DNA of 31,415 bases from an uncultured Collinsella sp. GTDB lineage: Bacteria; Actinomycetota; Coriobacteriia; Coriobacteriales; Coriobacteriaceae. The stretch is taken from contig CAUGNZ010000028.1 of assembly GCA_959601045.1 (NCBI GenBank), forward strand, positions 1 through 31,415. The letters are read 5' to 3'. Positions 30,224 to 31,415 of the stretch are shown in pieces; position 1 is the stretch's first letter, and every line of letters begins with the position of its first letter. A program made the translations under genes and the position numbers. The notes under the pieces were generated by a model. The model was not told the origin of the DNA. It worked only from the letters and a program-made list of their open reading frames with translations, and did not search any database.

Positions 30224-31060
30224 ATGGCAGATTCCAAGGCAGAATATTCCACCCCCGATTGCCTGGCGCCCGCCGCGATCGAGGCCAAGACCGAGGCTGC
30301 CGGTGTTACCAAGGCCAATCTACCGACCTCGAAGGCCTTTATGCTTGCCATGTTCGCCGGCGCGTTCATCGCCTTTGGCGGCCTGTTCTTCACGGTCTTT
30401 TTGAGCGATCCCACGCTTGGCTGGGGCGCCCAGCGCTTTGTGGGTGGCCTTGCTTTTTGCCTGGGTCTGGTGCTCGTGCTCATTTGCGGCGCGGAGCTGT
30501 TTACCGGCAACTCGCTTATGGTCTGCGCGCTCAAGAGCAAAAAGATCACGCTCGCCCAGATGCTCAAGGCTTGGGTCGCTGTGTGGATCGGCAACTTTGC
30601 CGGCGCGCTGTTCGTCGTCTTTTTGGTTTACATGGCAGCTATTTACAAGCTCAACGGCGAGGCCGTCGCCAACACCATGGTGAGCGTCGCCGCCGGTAAG
30701 GTTTCGATTGACGCCGTCACCATCTTCTTCCGCGGCATTCTGTGCAACATCTTTGTGTGCCTGGCTGTATGGATCGGTACCGCTGGCAGGACCGTGATCG
30801 ACAAGGTCGTGGGCATTCTGCTGCCCATTGCCGCGTTTGTGGCCTGCGGTTTTGAGCACTGCGTTGCCAACATGTACTTTTTGCCCATGGGTATTTTGAT
30901 GCACTCCTGCGGCTATGGAGTTGATGTCGCCGGCGCCGACGCCCTCAACGCGGCGGGCCTGGCGCTCAATCTTTCCGTCGCCACGCTCGGCAATATCGTG
31001 GGCGGCGCCCTGATCGTTGCGCTGGGCTACTGGTTTATCTACGCCAACAGGGAGGCCTAA
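30224..31060 (+). CDS. formate/nitrite transporter family channel (FocA-like)
   Basis: A 278-residue protein with six predicted membrane helices after a 35-residue hydrophilic start; forms pentameric channels for formate, nitrite or hydrosulfide in known members. Seen: CGAELFTGNSLMV (about 89-100), RGILCNIFVCLAVW (170-183) and GFEHCVANMYFLP (209-221) with the channel histidine at 212, as in FocA. Neighbouring Mo and Se genes favour formate. ATG 30224 is preceded by AAGAAAGAAG; the frame upstream to 30089 crosses the terminator and is rejected. The gap to selA is 184 bases and holds a GGGACA-type inverted repeat. Confidence 0.92.
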   Translation: MADSKAEYSTPDCLAPAAIEAKTEAAGVTKANLPTSKAFMLAMFAGAFIAFGGLFFTVFLSDPTLGWGAQRFVGGLAFCLGLVLVLICGAELFTGNSLMVCALKSKKITLAQMLKAWVAVWIGNFAGALFVVFLVYMAAIYKLNGEAVANTMVSVAAGKVSIDAVTIFFRGILCNIFVCLAVWIGTAGRTVIDKVVGILLPIAAFVACGFEHCVANMYFLPMGILMHSCGYGVDVAGADALNAAGLALNLSVATLGNIVGGALIVALGYWFIYANREA

Positions 31061-31083
31061 AGGCCCCATGGCATAACCGACCA

Positions 31084-31167
31084 AAGAGGGACAGGTTTAT
31101 TTTGGCGGGTTTGGACGAGGCGCTGCGCCGTCTTGCCATGAGCTGCCATAATGGACCTGTCCCTTTT
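31084..31167 (+). repeat. GGGACAGGT inverted repeat element after the FNT gene
   Basis: AGGGACAGGT (31087-31096) and ACCTGTCCCT (31155-31164) are perfect inverted arms at the ends of an 84-base element with a smaller GGCG/CGCC hairpin inside (31119-31130); AAAG/TTTT pairing extends the arms and a T-run ends it. It may terminate the FNT transcript, but its size and resemblance to other GGGACA pairs in the window point to a dispersed intergenic repeat. Confidence 0.65.
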
Positions 31168-31244
31168 GCATGCGCGTCGCCATTTGGTGGCCGACGATGA
31201 TCGTGGGGGACCTGCTTTTTATTGAATATGTCGAAAGGCTTTCC

Positions 31245-31415
31245 ATGAGCGACTGCGAATCCATGCCCGCCGAGGTGCGCGACCGCCTGCGCTCCATTCC
31301 CGCTGTCCACGAGCTGCTGGCGGAGTGGCCGGTCATGAAGGCTGCCGGCGATGCGGGCGATACGATCGTGCGCGAGGCGATCGATGTTGAGCTCGATGCC
31401 GAGCGCGCGGCGATT
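31245..31415 (+). CDS. selA: L-seryl-tRNA(Sec) selenium transferase, N-terminal part
   Basis: The frame starts at ATG 31245 after GAAAGG (31233-31238) and runs off the right edge; 57 residues are visible. RDRLRSIPAVHELLAEWP matches the conserved N-terminal segment of SelA, the PLP enzyme that turns Ser-tRNA(Sec) into Sec-tRNA(Sec) with selenophosphate from SelD. The presence of a UGA-containing selD 6 kb upstream requires a Sec-insertion system, which supports the call. The catalytic core lies outside the window. Confidence 0.8.
   Translation, partial: MSDCESMPAEVRDRLRSIPAVHELLAEWPVMKAAGDAGDTIVREAIDVELDAERAAI

Overview
The window looks like a chromosomal segment of a high-GC anaerobic actinobacterium of the class Coriobacteriia, most likely Collinsella or a close relative. 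This is inferred from gene content (selenium and molybdenum handling, 2-hydroxyacyl-CoA dehydratase-type proteins, a C_GCAxxG_C_C protein, a four-repeat ribosomal protein S1), from Shine-Dalgarno sites of the GAAAGG/GGAGG type, from TTG/GTG starts, and from GGGACA...TGTCCC inverted repeats between genes. I could not run a search to confirm the taxon. No phage, insertion sequence or CRISPR array is visible; codon use looks homogeneous.

Left part (1-15.6 kb), mostly housekeeping: tail of an unrecognised gene, argH, ndk, rpiB (minus), a cysteine desulfidase-like Fe-S enzyme converging on a HAD phosphatase, rpsA, the RNase P RNA gene, a YigZ/IMPACT protein, a C_GCAxxG_C_C redox-type protein (minus), an O-acetylhomoserine sulfhydrylase-like PLP enzyme, an MFS drug exporter, xpt, an ArfB-like GGQ ribosome-rescue protein, a diacylglycerol kinase-like lipid kinase (minus) and a CLC-type anion transporter (minus). 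Many transcription units end in clear intrinsic terminators.

Right part (15.7 kb to the end), a molybdenum/selenium island: moeA and a MogA/MoaB-type gene (molybdopterin ligation), modABC (molybdate uptake; ModB carries an unusual exported N-terminal domain), a long structured leader followed by two paralogous double-cubane/2-hydroxyacyl-CoA dehydratase-type Fe-S proteins and their ATP-dependent activase, then selD (itself a selenoprotein with in-frame UGA at codon 17 and a SECIS-like hairpin), yedF, a DUF3343 Se/S carrier-like gene and a cysteine desulfurase. After brnQ and a tRNA-Pro/tRNA-Gly pair come a formate/nitrite channel gene and the start of selA. Together these would supply Mo cofactor, activated selenium and formate transport, the requirements of a selenocysteine-containing formate dehydrogenase, which is not itself in the window.

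The most unusual items are: (1) the double-cubane-type pair plus activase placed inside the Mo/Se island; (2) two ~100-nt hairpins, one at the 3' end of each paralog, that are copies of one another and differ by paired, compensatory base changes; (3) the ~330-nt structured leader in front of the pair, whose promoter carries a TTATC...GATAA palindrome like a perfect 13-bp palindrome upstream of modA; and (4) the UGA-containing selD.
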